From: Verrucomicrobiota bacterium
GTDB taxonomy: Bacteria; Verrucomicrobiota; Verrucomicrobiia; Verrucomicrobiales; Akkermansiaceae
Direction: 5' to 3'
Assembly: GCA_026397725.1 (NCBI GenBank)
Contig: JAPLUI010000118.1
Location: 1 to 64,000, forward strand
DNA length: 64,000 nucleotides
Shown here: piece after piece, positions 26,072-35,681 of the stretch
Layout: every line of letters starts with the position of its first letter
How positions within the stretch are numbered: position 1 is the first letter of the stretch
Notes under the pieces: generated by a model
What the model saw: only the letters and a program-made list of their open reading frames with translations
Told to the model about the DNA's origin: nothing
The model's database searches: none
Position numbers and translations under genes: made by a program

Positions 26072-26989
26072 TCACACCTCGGCTTCGTCGCCGTTCGACT
26101 TTTGCTCCAGTTGGGCCCGGGCGGCAGCGAGTTTGATCATCTTTTCTGCGGAAACCTTGGGGAATTCCAGCCCCAGCTCCTGAATGGCCGTGGTCACAAT
26201 GTCGGCCACCAGCGCGCGGGCGACGTATTTGCGGTCGGCGGGGATGACATACCATGGCACGCGCTTGGTGCTGGTGGCGCCGAGGGCGTCCTCAAACGCT
26301 TTCTGATAGTCCTTCCAGTGCTCGCGTTCCGCCATGTCGGACTCGGAGAATTTCCAGTGTTTGTCCGGATTGTTGAGGCGCTCGAGGAAGCGGCGCTTCT
26401 GCTCGCCTTTCGACACGTGGAGGAAGAACTTGAGCACCAGCGTGCCATTGCGGGAGAGGTGTTTCTCGAAGTTGTTGATGTCCTCGTAGCGCTTGTCCCA
26501 GAACTTGTCGTCCGGCTTGGCTGGCTGGCCGGACCCGAGCCATTCCGGGTGGACCTTGACGACGAGCACATCCTCATAATACGAGCGGTTGAAGATGCCG
26601 ATGCGACCGCGCTCGGGCAGGGCTTTCATGTAGCGCCAAAGGAAATTGTGGTCGAGTTCCTCGGCGGAGGGTTTCTTGAAACTATACACCTGGCAGCCCT
26701 GCGGATTGACGCCGGACATGACGTGGCGGATGGTGCCGTCCTTGCCTGCGGCATCCATCGCCTGGAAAATCAGCAGCACCGAGTGGGTGTCGCTGGCGTA
26801 GAGCAGTTCCTGGGCGGCGGCGAGTGCCTTGCGGTTTTCCTCGAGAATCTCGCGGGCCCGTTCCTTGATGACGTCCTTGCCCAGCTCCTGGGCATTGTCG
26901 GTTTCCGTCCAGTCGGTCACATAGTGTTTCAGGTTCACTGTCGTGCCGGGTTCGACGAGGAATTGTTGGATGAGTTTCGGTTTGATCAT
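26072..26989 (-). CDS. Polyphosphate kinase 2 family protein
   Basis: The 305-residue protein has Walker A MDAAGKDG (78-85), Walker B NRSYYEDV (134-141) and an arginine-rich lid (KGEQKRRFLERLNNP). These are the hallmarks of PPK2, which uses polyphosphate to phosphorylate nucleoside mono- or diphosphates. A single domain of this length fits class I or III; the preferred nucleotide cannot be read by eye. The C-terminal part holds WYVIPADRKYVARALVADIV, typical of the family. It stands alone on its strand, followed by a lipoprotein gene 44 bases upstream. Confidence 0.93.
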   Translation of the reverse strand: MIKPKLIQQFLVEPGTTVNLKHYVTDWTETDNAQELGKDVIKERAREILEENRKALAAAQELLYASDTHSVLLIFQAMDAAGKDGTIRHVMSGVNPQGCQVYSFKKPSAEELDHNFLWRYMKALPERGRIGIFNRSYYEDVLVVKVHPEWLGSGQPAKPDDKFWDKRYEDINNFEKHLSRNGTLVLKFFLHVSKGEQKRRFLERLNNPDKHWKFSESDMAEREHWKDYQKAFEDALGATSTKRVPWYVIPADRKYVARALVADIVTTAIQELGLEFPKVSAEKMIKLAAARAQLEQKSNGDEAEV

Positions 26990-27033
26990 GATGGTGGGCG
27001 GTTAGGTAGGTAGGCTGAAACGAAAGGCTCGGG

Positions 27034-27585
27034 TCAGCGGAAGAACCCGGCGAGGGCCTGGGCGACGGCGGCGTCGATGCGGGCGGCGCGAGTCTTGCCC
27101 GACGCGCCGCGGACCACGTCGCCAGTAGCGAAGTTGCGGTACACGAGTTTGTTAGTGCGGCTGTCGATGAGGTCGATGACGATCCCGGCACGCTGGAAGT
27201 AATCCGGGCGCTTGGATTCAATGACGCCGCGGTCATGGGCGCGGTCGGTGATGGCATCCGCCGGACGCCCGTAGCCGTAGTAATCCTCATAGCTCGTCGT
27301 CATCCCGGGTTCCTGATAGATCACCAGGTAGGCGACGACCAGATCGGCGCTGCCGGTGCCGTAGGCCAGCCCCTTGGCGCGGAACTGCCGACGCAGGGAA
27401 TCCTGGATCATGCCATGGATGCTGCGCTCGGTGGGGTTGGAGATGGCCGGACGATTCGGGTCGCGCTGGGTGAGGCGGGCGGAGGTGTAGCCCTTGCTGG
27501 TGCCTTTCGGCATGTCAACGCCCGGACCGCAGGCGGCGAGGAACAACGACAATACGGTGAGAACCGGGAGTGCGATGAAATTCAT
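27034..27585 (-). CDS. Lipoprotein of unknown function (DUF4136-like)
   Basis: The protein has about 183 residues. The signal MNFIALPVLTVLSLFLAAC ends in a lipobox (LAAC), so it is lipidated. The mature part contains a helical region (IHGMIQDSLRRQFRAKGL), a strand pair (ADLVVAYLVIYQE) and IVIDLIDSRTNKLVYRNFA. That order (small-molecule-independent alpha/beta lipoprotein with an x-W/Y-x-G-x end) recalls DUF4136. The C-terminus ends in an Ala-rich helix. ATG 27585 was chosen because it gives the tightest lipoprotein signal. The interval upstream to 27853 has no other gene. Confidence 0.72.
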   Translation of the reverse strand: MNFIALPVLTVLSLFLAACGPGVDMPKGTSKGYTSARLTQRDPNRPAISNPTERSIHGMIQDSLRRQFRAKGLAYGTGSADLVVAYLVIYQEPGMTTSYEDYYGYGRPADAITDRAHDRGVIESKRPDYFQRAGIVIDLIDSRTNKLVYRNFATGDVVRGASGKTRAARIDAAVAQALAGFFR

Positions 27586-27853
27586 GGGAAGCTGAAGCAT
27601 AGAATCCATCAGATGAATGTCAAGGTCGATTTCCGTTGAGCCAATGAGTGGAGGACATCCGCTTTCCATCGCCCTCTCATGGTCGGGGGCGATTCGGATC
27701 CGGAGCAAAGGAGATCGCCCAATTGGCGGTGTCGAATCCTTGGGCAAATCGCCCTTCCGTGACTTCTTTGTCATGCACCCGGGGCGGGGCCGACCCATGG
27801 GCCGGCCCGCTTCTCCTCATCGGCGTCGTCTTTCACAGCAGGCCTCGCGCGAA

Positions 27854-29071
27854 TCAGAGAGCCTTGCCGATGATCCGGTCGAGCAGCTCGTTGAGTGGAA
27901 TCATGGTGAACACCAGCGGGACGAACGGCGCAAGCGTCGCCCAGAGCAGTTGCACCAACATGTCGCGACTGAAGAGCACCGCCCTCATCTCCCTGATCAC
28001 GGAGAATGAATTGCCGAGGTCGGCGAGCGATTGGATGTCGCCGGTGCCAAGCAGCGGCTCGCCGTCGTGATCGGCGCTGCGCAGCCAGCGCCGGTCGAAA
28101 TCGCGCGTGTACTCGGCGGCGAAGGCCCCGTATTCCCGCAGCCCGCGACGTTTCGCCGCGAGGATCTGCGGGGCGAAAACCATGAGTGGCCCGAGCACGA
28201 GAAGCATGCCGAACGCGACGAGAAACACGATCTCCAGCTTGAAGTCGGCGAGCGTATGCGTTCTTTCAACGATCCTGCTCGCGACCAGCCCGGCGGCCAT
28301 GGCGCTGAACGAGGCCAGCAGAGGAGAGTATGCATGCGCGCTTCCGCCGAGGAAACCAAGGCCGCCGTTCCGGTCGGGATGGATCGGGATCAGGTCGAGG
28401 TCGATCCGTGACACCTGCCAGAGAAACCGCGCCCAGATCACGAGCCGGAACAACCAGCGAAGCATCAGGAATTGCAGGATCGGATTGCTCACCCAGGTGA
28501 ACCAGAATCCGGGTTGGGTGAGCGTGCCTCCGTGGGGGCCGCTCGTCGCATACCAAGTCGATGACTTCAGGGCGAAGAGGTCGGTTCGCAGGTAGTATCC
28601 GAGCGGAAAGACGATCGCGATGAGCGCGAGTTCGGCGGGAATCGAGTTGCGCCACCTCATCGCGCTCACGATCGCCGCGCGGAACCGCTCCAGCGACCCG
28701 GCCGGAATGAGCCCCCGCTCCACGAACTGCGCCACGATGCCGCGCATCCGTTGATGCACGAAGAACTCGGCCAGGATCATCAGCGGCACGGCAACCAGAA
28801 AGCGTGCGTGGGTCTCGACATCGTAGAGAAAGGGAATATCAACGCCTCCCAGCAGGGTCCCCTGGCTCGCGCATAGCATGAGCAGCGGCAGCCAGATGAT
28901 GCCGCAGATGACGAGAATGCGACGCATGAGGTGCCTCCCGACATCGTCATCCAGATGCGCCTTCCGGAGGAGTTGATAGAGCGGCCCGCCAAGCACGAGC
29001 GAAAAGTTCTGAAGCTCCGGGAGGGATTCAAGCAGCGGATCCGGGGGACCCGATGGGATGTTCTGGGCCAT
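27854..29071 (-). CDS. Conserved polytopic membrane protein
   Basis: The 405-residue protein has about seven membrane segments, at roughly residues 52-70, 92-108, 145-163, 197-212, 250-268, 278-305 and 375-395. A conserved-looking loop IDLDLIPIHPDRNGGLGFLG lies in the middle. No enzymatic motif is recognised. It starts 12 bases after the end of a truncated gene on the same strand, suggesting that the two once formed an operon. Confidence 0.72.
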   Translation of the reverse strand: MAQNIPSGPPDPLLESLPELQNFSLVLGGPLYQLLRKAHLDDDVGRHLMRRILVICGIIWLPLLMLCASQGTLLGGVDIPFLYDVETHARFLVAVPLMILAEFFVHQRMRGIVAQFVERGLIPAGSLERFRAAIVSAMRWRNSIPAELALIAIVFPLGYYLRTDLFALKSSTWYATSGPHGGTLTQPGFWFTWVSNPILQFLMLRWLFRLVIWARFLWQVSRIDLDLIPIHPDRNGGLGFLGGSAHAYSPLLASFSAMAAGLVASRIVERTHTLADFKLEIVFLVAFGMLLVLGPLMVFAPQILAAKRRGLREYGAFAAEYTRDFDRRWLRSADHDGEPLLGTGDIQSLADLGNSFSVIREMRAVLFSRDMLVQLLWATLAPFVPLVFTMIPLNELLDRIIGKAL

Positions 29072-29083
29072 GGGAAGAGTGCG

Positions 29084-29299
29084 TTAATCCATCGCCAAGC
29101 CGTCGGAATTCACCGCCTGCAGCACCTTGATGTCCATCAACGCGTCACGGGCCCTGACGTTGTCGCCGACCCCGGAAAGCAGATGGATTTCGTCGCTCTC
29201 TTGGACTCCTCCCGGCGTCAGCGCCGCCAAACGGGTCTCCGCCTCTCCTAAGCGCCGCCCGAACGAGCGCCACTCCCAGCGTGGAATGGTGGTAGCCAT
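29084..29299 (-). pseudogene. N-terminal fragment of a CYTH-like protein
   Basis: The 71 residues begin MATTIPRWEWRSFGRRLGEA and continue TPGGVQESDEIHLLSG and VRARDALMDIKVL. I recall this as the start of a larger CYTH/adenylate-cyclase-like protein in which RWEWRxFG opens the domain. Here the chain stops after GLAMD, before the rest of the fold, so the gene is probably truncated. The gene-free stretch 29300-29559 carries a short palindrome (29387-29397) and AT-rich DNA. Confidence 0.5.
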
Positions 29300-29689
29300 G
29301 ATTGATTGTTGGTTGCGAGCGATTTGTATGAACCCCTGCCCGCTGCGTCGAGCGTGAAGATCGCCGACCGCTAAACAAGGGTGCATGACAAATTGTCGGG
29401 CAGGACCTGCCTAACATCCAAAGGAAGATGACTGGCCGCAACAGAACGCATGGAACGCCAGGATAATCCTGACTTCAGGATCAGGAATCGGCACCGCGGA
29501 TTACGCCGGATTTTTTGCGAGTTACGCAAAAAAGTTGATTTACCCGAATGGTGAGTTATACGGTTTTCATATCCATTTCTTTATCCGCGCAATCCGCGGT
29601 TTTCAACTTCCCTTTCCAGCACCACAACCCGGCCGCGGCGGCGGCATTCCCCCGCAGCTTCCGCGCCCCGCTCGCGTGCCTTCCGCTAA

Positions 29690-30100
29690 CAGATTCATCC
29701 GGTGGTCCTTGGACACCTCGCCGGCCCAATGCCGCGCGTCCGCCGCATATCCCTGGTGTGCCATGAGCGCCCGCACCAAGCCTGCCCGCCATGGCCCCTC
29801 GGTCCGCCTCCCATCGCCTCGCCGTAGCTGCTCCAGCGATAATCCGCCGGATCCTCCACCATCCCCGCACGCACCGGGTTGAGATCAATATACGCCGCCA
29901 CCGTCCGCGATGCCACCCCGTCCTCCACCAGCACGCTCTTGAAGCGGGATTCCCACCACGCCCCCGTCCGCTCGTGCTTCGTGTTGAGCCACCGACTGAA
30001 CCGCAGCAGCAACGTTTTCACCCATTTGTTTGCCGTCCCTTCAGATGAGAGGCAGCGCCTGGCATCGATCGGGGCGGATCTGATTCTCTCAAGCAAATGA
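29690..30100 (-). pseudogene. C-terminal part of a REP-associated (RAYT/Y1) transposase
   Basis: The minus-strand ORF contains FSRWLNTKHERTGAWWESRF, then KSVLVEDG and TVAAYIDLNPVRAGMVEDPA. The tyrosine of AAYIDLNPVRAG is the catalytic residue of the family. The N-terminal half with the HUH metal site is missing, and downstream the family sequence (HQGYAADARHWAGEVSKD) continues in another frame, so there is also a frameshift. It lies against the start of hprK. Confidence 0.7.
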
Positions 30101-30164
30101 GTCTTCACCAATTTCCTGGAGTTTTCGCGTGCGGCAGCGGGGGGCTTGTGGTTGACTTCCGGCC

Positions 30165-31154
30165 ATGCCCCCACAACGCGTCAAAGTGATTGCCTCGATC
30201 TCGGTTGGTGAGTTTTTCAATAACCACGCGGGCGGACTCAATCTGGGTCTGCTGGGCCGGCAAGTCGGCTTTGAGCGGCCGATCAGCGAACCCGCAATGA
30301 ACCGCCCGGGCCTGGCCCTGGCCGGGTTTTTCTCATACTTCGCCCCGAAGCGGGTGCAGGTGCTTGGCAACTCGGAATTGTCCTACCTGAAGAAACTCCC
30401 GGACGCCCTGCGCTCGGATCGGTTCCGCCGGATGTGTGATCGGGAGATTCCCTGCATCGTCGTCGCCCGGAGTGCCAACCTTGGGGATGATCTGCTCGAG
30501 GTGGCCAACGCGCATGGCATTCCGGTGTTTGGCACCTCCATGGTGACGATGAATTTTCTCAACGCCGCCACCATTCGGCTGGAGCACGAGTTTGCCCCCA
30601 GTGTGAATGTTCACGGCTGCATGGTGGACATGCGCGGCATCGGCATCCTGCTCATCGGCAAGAGCGGCTCGGGCAAATCGGAAACCGCCATCGGTCTGAT
30701 CGAACGCGGCGCTTCGCTGGTGGCCGATGACATGGTGTGCATCAAGTACGTGGGCGGCGAACTGGTGGCCACCGCGCCGGCGCTGTCCCGCGGCTACATG
30801 GAAATCCGCGGCATCGGCATCATCAACATCGCCAACCTCTACGGCCTGACTTCCATCCGCCCGGAAAAACGCCTCGACCTCGTGGTGCTGCTCAAGCCCG
30901 GTGCCGACCTCAACGAGGTGGACCGCTGCGGCATGCAGCAAGACACCTACGAAATCCTCGGCCAACAAGTCGTCCAGGTGCAAGTGCCCGTAGGTCCCGG
31001 GCGCGACACCGCACGCATGGTCACCATTGCCGCACTCGACCAGCAACTGCGCCAGCTCGGCTACAACATGGCGGATGAATTCAACCAGCGGCTGATCAGC
31101 CACATGTCTAACGAAAGCCCCAGGCCAGGCGGGTTGCCGCCGCGCCAGGGCTAA
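30165..31154 (+). CDS. hprK: HPr kinase/phosphorylase
   Basis: The 329-residue protein has His150 (NVHGCMVD) and the Walker A GKSGSGKS (165-172). The family signature EIRGIGIINI is at 213-222. It phosphorylates or dephosphorylates HPr or a paralogue on serine in carbon control. No ptsH or ptsI is in the window. The ATG at 30165 gives the normal family length, with a short C-terminal extra tail (ESPRPGGLPPRQG). Confidence 0.95.
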   Translation: MPPQRVKVIASISVGEFFNNHAGGLNLGLLGRQVGFERPISEPAMNRPGLALAGFFSYFAPKRVQVLGNSELSYLKKLPDALRSDRFRRMCDREIPCIVVARSANLGDDLLEVANAHGIPVFGTSMVTMNFLNAATIRLEHEFAPSVNVHGCMVDMRGIGILLIGKSGSGKSETAIGLIERGASLVADDMVCIKYVGGELVATAPALSRGYMEIRGIGIINIANLYGLTSIRPEKRLDLVVLLKPGADLNEVDRCGMQQDTYEILGQQVVQVQVPVGPGRDTARMVTIAALDQQLRQLGYNMADEFNQRLISHMSNESPRPGGLPPRQG

Positions 31155-31210
31155 GCGCCGGTCCAAGCTGCGACTGCCGCAGGGGCCCCGCGCCACGCGC
31201 CGGGTTCACC

Positions 31211-33676
31211 TCAATACTGATAGAGCATGTAGAAGTTGAACTGTCCGCCTTTGTCCGCTTCACGGTCCGGGCTCATCACCGGAATCGCATAGTCGAGGGC
31301 CAGCGGCAACGGGCTGATGGCGGACAGCTTCACGCGCAACCCGATGCCGACATCGCCATACAGGTCGCTCGGGCTCAGATCCCAACTGGAAGTATTCACA
31401 AAGCCCATGTCATAGAACACGGCGGCACGCACCATGTCGAGGACCGGCACCGGCACGGTATATTCAAAGGACACATATCCCAGCGAATTGCCGCCGATCA
31501 CTTCACCGGTGGTGCCGGGGGTGTCACGCGGTCCCACATCGCGGAATTCAAATCCGCGCAACTGGCGGCCGCCCCCAAGGAACATGCGCTCGAAGATGGG
31601 GACCTCGTCGCCATTCAAGCTGTCCACGGATGCCAGCTCACCGCTGATTGATAGAATCGAATCCCACTTGAGGTTCCAATGCTTCTGAGCCTGAGCCGAG
31701 ATCGTGATGGTTTCCACGTCACCGCCGAGGATGCCACCTGCCAGGGTCACGCCCACGTCCACCTTGTGACCACTGCGGGCCTGGATCGGGGTGTCGCGGC
31801 TGTCATACAGATAGTTCAAGGTCACCGCGCTGCGCAGGTAGTCACCCTGCTCCCTGGGGCTACCATCTTCATTGATCAACTTCGAGGTTGAAGTATTGAG
31901 GGGGGCGGGAGGAGGGACGTCAGGCACATAATAATTGCCATAGGAATAATAGTTATAGTCTCCCGAATGATGATCAGAAGAGGGGTCATCAATGGAAACC
32001 TGCTCGAGCCGGTATTCCAGTCTGAGCGAACTCAGGTTCAGGTTGTCAAGCGGCTTGCGCAGGAAAATCGCCGCGCCCGCATTTGTCTGGTCATAATAAT
32101 CACTTAAATTGGTGGCCATTCGGTAGAACACATCGCCGCCCAAGCTCAGCTTTTGGTCCAGGAAAAACGGCTCCACCAGCGACATGCTGAAATCCGTGCG
32201 CGTGGTGCCCTCGCGCAGATTCATGGCGAAGCGCTGCCCGCCACCCCTGAAGTCCCAGGGCTTGAACAAGTCGAAGTTTGGCTGTTCCACCGTCAGGATG
32301 CCCATGATGCTGTCGATCGAACTGAAGCCAACGCCCACGTTCACCTTGCCGGTGCGCTTCTCCTCAACCAGAATATCGACGTCGCGATAGCCACCGCCAG
32401 TGGGCACCCCTTTGACACTCACGTCACCGAAGTACCCCAGATTTTTCAGGCGGTCCCTGGTGGTCTCCAATTCGACCGAGTTGAACCACTCGCTGGGCTT
32501 GAGCGTGCTTTCGCGGCGGATCACCTTTTCCTTGGTCGCGCTATTGCCCTTGATGTTCACGCGGCCCACCCGGAACTTGGTGCCCTCGGTCACGCGATAG
32601 GTGATCGACACCCGGTTGGGTCCCGCATCGCCAATGTCGGGCTTTACTGCCGCATCGGCGTAACCACGAGATCCATAGTAGCTGCGGATCATGGTGTCGT
32701 CCGCACGCATTTTCTTCGACGAGTAGGCACTGCCGGCGACCAGGGTGAGCGCTGGATAAAGCTCCGCAGGTTTGAACACGGTCATTTTGCCGAAACTCAC
32801 GGCCGCCACGGTGTATCGTTCGCCTTCGTTGATCGGAATGACCAGATCCACCAGGCCGCCACCCGCCGGTACGCGGCGGATGATGTCAGGGCTGGTTGCA
32901 CGCAAGAAGCCCCTGCTGTGATAATAGTCCAGAATCGCGTTCAGATCGGCCTCCAATTTATCCTTCTCGAAGCGGTTGTCGTGGGTGATCCACGACAACC
33001 AATCCTTCGGCTTGACTTTCATTTCCTTGAGCAGATCGTGGCTGGAGAATGCCTTGTTGCCCTCAAAGCGGATTTTCCTAACCTCATTTTTCGAGCCCTC
33101 GGTGATCACGAAAACGAGGTCCACCTTGCCCGGTTGGCCGCTCGGCTGCATTTTATACACGGCGCTCGCATCCGGATAGCCGCTGTCATGATAATACTTT
33201 TCGAGGTTGCGGACGGCGTCGTAGATCAGCTCGTCGCTCAGGATGCCGCGGTTCTTGAGCTTGGATTCCTTGGCCAGCTTCTGATCCTTGAACACCGTGT
33301 TCCCGACGAATCCGATGGCGAGATACTCGGCACGCGTCTTCACTTGCACGATCAAACGCAGCTTGTCAGCCGTAGGATCCTCCACCAGGGTATTCACATC
33401 ATCCACCAACCCGGACGCGTAAAGCGCCTTCACATCCTTGTCGTCAAGCTCCCTCGTATAGGCCACCCCCGCCTTGCAACTCATCAAATTGCGGAGGCGC
33501 GTCTCATCCACCGTCTTGGGCCCGGTGTAGCGAATCTCCACGTCTGCGATGATTTTCCCCTCGAAATCCTGGGCCTTCAAAGCGCCCACCAAGGACGTGA
33601 GCATGAGCGGCAGGAAGGCGACGCAACGGGCAAAACCGCGCGTCACGGAGGGACTGGAGAAAGGTGTTGTAAGCAT
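31211..33676 (-). CDS. bamA: Outer membrane protein assembly factor BamA
   Basis: The protein has about 821 residues. A signal peptide (MLTTPFSSPSVTRGFARCVA and following) is followed by five POTRA repeats (for example KIRFEGNKAFSSHDLLKEMK and VGRVNIKGNSATKEKVIRRE). The C-terminal 16-strand Omp85 barrel has the lid motif as LRGFEFRDVGP and ends in the aromatic YMLYQY. It folds proteins into the outer membrane, which shows that the organism is diderm. ATG 33676 was chosen over TTG 33697. No OmpH/Skp or lpx genes follow it. Confidence 0.95.
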   Translation of the reverse strand: MLTTPFSSPSVTRGFARCVAFLPLMLTSLVGALKAQDFEGKIIADVEIRYTGPKTVDETRLRNLMSCKAGVAYTRELDDKDVKALYASGLVDDVNTLVEDPTADKLRLIVQVKTRAEYLAIGFVGNTVFKDQKLAKESKLKNRGILSDELIYDAVRNLEKYYHDSGYPDASAVYKMQPSGQPGKVDLVFVITEGSKNEVRKIRFEGNKAFSSHDLLKEMKVKPKDWLSWITHDNRFEKDKLEADLNAILDYYHSRGFLRATSPDIIRRVPAGGGLVDLVIPINEGERYTVAAVSFGKMTVFKPAELYPALTLVAGSAYSSKKMRADDTMIRSYYGSRGYADAAVKPDIGDAGPNRVSITYRVTEGTKFRVGRVNIKGNSATKEKVIRRESTLKPSEWFNSVELETTRDRLKNLGYFGDVSVKGVPTGGGYRDVDILVEEKRTGKVNVGVGFSSIDSIMGILTVEQPNFDLFKPWDFRGGGQRFAMNLREGTTRTDFSMSLVEPFFLDQKLSLGGDVFYRMATNLSDYYDQTNAGAAIFLRKPLDNLNLSSLRLEYRLEQVSIDDPSSDHHSGDYNYYSYGNYYVPDVPPPAPLNTSTSKLINEDGSPREQGDYLRSAVTLNYLYDSRDTPIQARSGHKVDVGVTLAGGILGGDVETITISAQAQKHWNLKWDSILSISGELASVDSLNGDEVPIFERMFLGGGRQLRGFEFRDVGPRDTPGTTGEVIGGNSLGYVSFEYTVPVPVLDMVRAAVFYDMGFVNTSSWDLSPSDLYGDVGIGLRVKLSAISPLPLALDYAIPVMSPDREADKGGQFNFYMLYQY

Positions 33677-33823
33677 GCCAGTGGTTTGGATGCGCAATCA
33701 TTCCCACCGATCCGCCCCGTCGTCAAGATTAATCCCCTGCGGATTTATCCTTGGCCGCCCCCCCAAGGCCGCCGCCGTGCCGAAATCCTTGCCCACCGCG
33801 CCATCCTCCTCTACACCCACCGC

Positions 33824-35434
33824 GTGCTCACCATTCACAAGCTCACCAAGACCCTCGGCGGACGCACCCTGCTCCGCGACGCGGAAATGTCCATCAACTG
33901 GGGCGAGCGCGTCGCCCTCGTCGGCCCGAACGGGGCCGGCAAGTCCACCTTGTTCCGCATGATTCTCGATGAAGACAGCCCGGACGAGGGCGTCATTGAG
34001 CGCGATGAATACTCGATCACCGGCTACCTGCCGCAGGAGTCCGGCCAGCCCACCGATGAAACCATCATCGAAATTGCCATGGGCATCACCCCGGAAATGA
34101 TCGGCATCCTGCGGACGATGCGCGAACACGAGCAGACCGGGGATCTCTCGCACCCGGATTTTGCCAAGGCGCAGGACCAGTTCAACCACCTCAACGGCTA
34201 CCAAAACGAACCCAAGGCCAAGAAAATCCTCGCCGGGCTTGGCTTCAAGGAAACGGATTTCCACCGCCCCGCCCGCGAACTCTCCGGTGGCTGGGTGATG
34301 CGGGCCCATCTCGCCCGGCTGCTGGTCATGGAGCCGGACCTGCTCATGCTCGACGAGCCCACCAACCACCTCGACCTGCTCTCGCTGCTGTGGCTGCAGC
34401 GCTACCTGCTCAACTACTCCGGGGCCATCCTCATGATCTCCCATGACCGGGATTTCATGGACTCCATGATCGAGACCGTCGTCGAGATCGACCCCGATGC
34501 CGCGAAGCTCTGCGCCTACACCGGCAACTACACGTCGTTTCTCGAGCAACGCGAAAAGCGCTACGAACTCCAGGTCCAGGCCTACCGCAATCAGAACAAG
34601 GAAATCGAACAACATCAGGAGTTCATCGACCGCTTCCGCCAAGTCGGCTCCAAGGCCGCCCAAGTCCAGTCCCGGATCAAATTCCTCGAGAAACTCGCCC
34701 GCGTTGAGAAACCGCGCACCCCGCGCAAGCCCTTCAAGTTCAATTTCCCCCAACCCCAGCGTTCCAACCAGAAGGTCATCGAACTGGATAAAGTCAGCCA
34801 AGCCTACGGCGACCTGCGGGTTTACCAGAACCTCGATCTCACCATCGAGCGCGGCGACCGCATCGTGCTGGTTGGCCCCAACGGTTCCGGCAAGACCACC
34901 CTGCTCAAGATCCTGGCCGGCCATATCCCCATCAATGGCGGCAAGCGCGAGGTGGGTTATGCCACCAAGATCGGTTACTACTCGCAGCACCGCTCGGAAG
35001 CCCTCAACGAAGACCACACGGTGATCGAGGAAGTCATGGGCATTTGCCCGAGCCTGCGTGATGAGGAGGCCCGCGCCATCCTCGGTTCATTCCTGTTCCG
35101 CCGCACCGATGTGGAAAAACGCTGCGGCATCCTCTCCGGTGGCGAAAAATCCCGCCTCAACCTCGTCAAGTTTCTCGTCGATCCACCCAACCTCCTGCTC
35201 ATGGACGAGCCCACCACCCACCTCGACATCCTCTCCATCGACTCGCTCGTCCAGGCGCTCAAGAACTACGAAGGCACGCTCGTGTTCATTTCCCACGACG
35301 TCCACTTCATCCGCACGCTGGCCGCCACCACCCTCCACATCAACCGCGGCGTCGTCACCCGCTACACCGGCGGCTACGATTACTTCATCGAAAAATCCGG
35401 CCTCAACGACGACCGCAGCGCCGTCACGGCATGA
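33824..35434 (+). CDS. ABC-F family ATPase (translation factor type)
   Basis: The 536-residue protein has two ABC domains and no membrane segments. The first has GPNGAGKS (34-41) and LSGGWVMRAHLARLL; the second has GPNGSGKT (about 351-358) and LSGGEKSRLNLVKFL. The linker between them (EQHQEFIDRFRQVGSKAAQV) is the charged P-site tRNA-interaction motif. Such proteins bind the ribosomal E site and ease stalled translation or protect against antibiotics. The start is GTG 33824, which gives MLTIHKLTKTLGG; the frame stays open far upstream across the antisense of bamA, which is coincidental. Confidence 0.9.
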   Translation: MLTIHKLTKTLGGRTLLRDAEMSINWGERVALVGPNGAGKSTLFRMILDEDSPDEGVIERDEYSITGYLPQESGQPTDETIIEIAMGITPEMIGILRTMREHEQTGDLSHPDFAKAQDQFNHLNGYQNEPKAKKILAGLGFKETDFHRPARELSGGWVMRAHLARLLVMEPDLLMLDEPTNHLDLLSLLWLQRYLLNYSGAILMISHDRDFMDSMIETVVEIDPDAAKLCAYTGNYTSFLEQREKRYELQVQAYRNQNKEIEQHQEFIDRFRQVGSKAAQVQSRIKFLEKLARVEKPRTPRKPFKFNFPQPQRSNQKVIELDKVSQAYGDLRVYQNLDLTIERGDRIVLVGPNGSGKTTLLKILAGHIPINGGKREVGYATKIGYYSQHRSEALNEDHTVIEEVMGICPSLRDEEARAILGSFLFRRTDVEKRCGILSGGEKSRLNLVKFLVDPPNLLLMDEPTTHLDILSIDSLVQALKNYEGTLVFISHDVHFIRTLAATTLHINRGVVTRYTGGYDYFIEKSGLNDDRSAVTA

Positions 35435-35681
35435 CGAAGTCGGCAGGGATCTGTGGCCGGAAGCCCGGGCCGGGGCCGGGTGGTGGCGGCTTGGTTAGAG
35501 CGCCTCACGGAGGATCGGCTGCAGGGGCGCGTGACGAGCCCTGAACCGGGAGCCACGCGCTTGTTTGGTTCAGCCTGATGTCCCCGGTGGGGGATTTATT
35601 GCCGTTGGGCCGGGATGAAGTTGCCGGACTTGCGAATCTGGCTTGCCCTGCGGGCGAAGTCCGGGCCAGCATGGGGCCGCG

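Noticed and set aside
26039..27013. Long plus-strand ORF (324 codons) opposite the PPK2 gene
   Set aside because: It is the mirror of a clearly conserved kinase gene, with Leu/Val/Glu/His-rich antisense composition and no family motif.
32153..33823. Upstream extension of the ABC-F frame across bamA
   Set aside because: It runs antisense to bamA and gives non-family sequence. The GTG at 33824 begins the conserved ABC domain.
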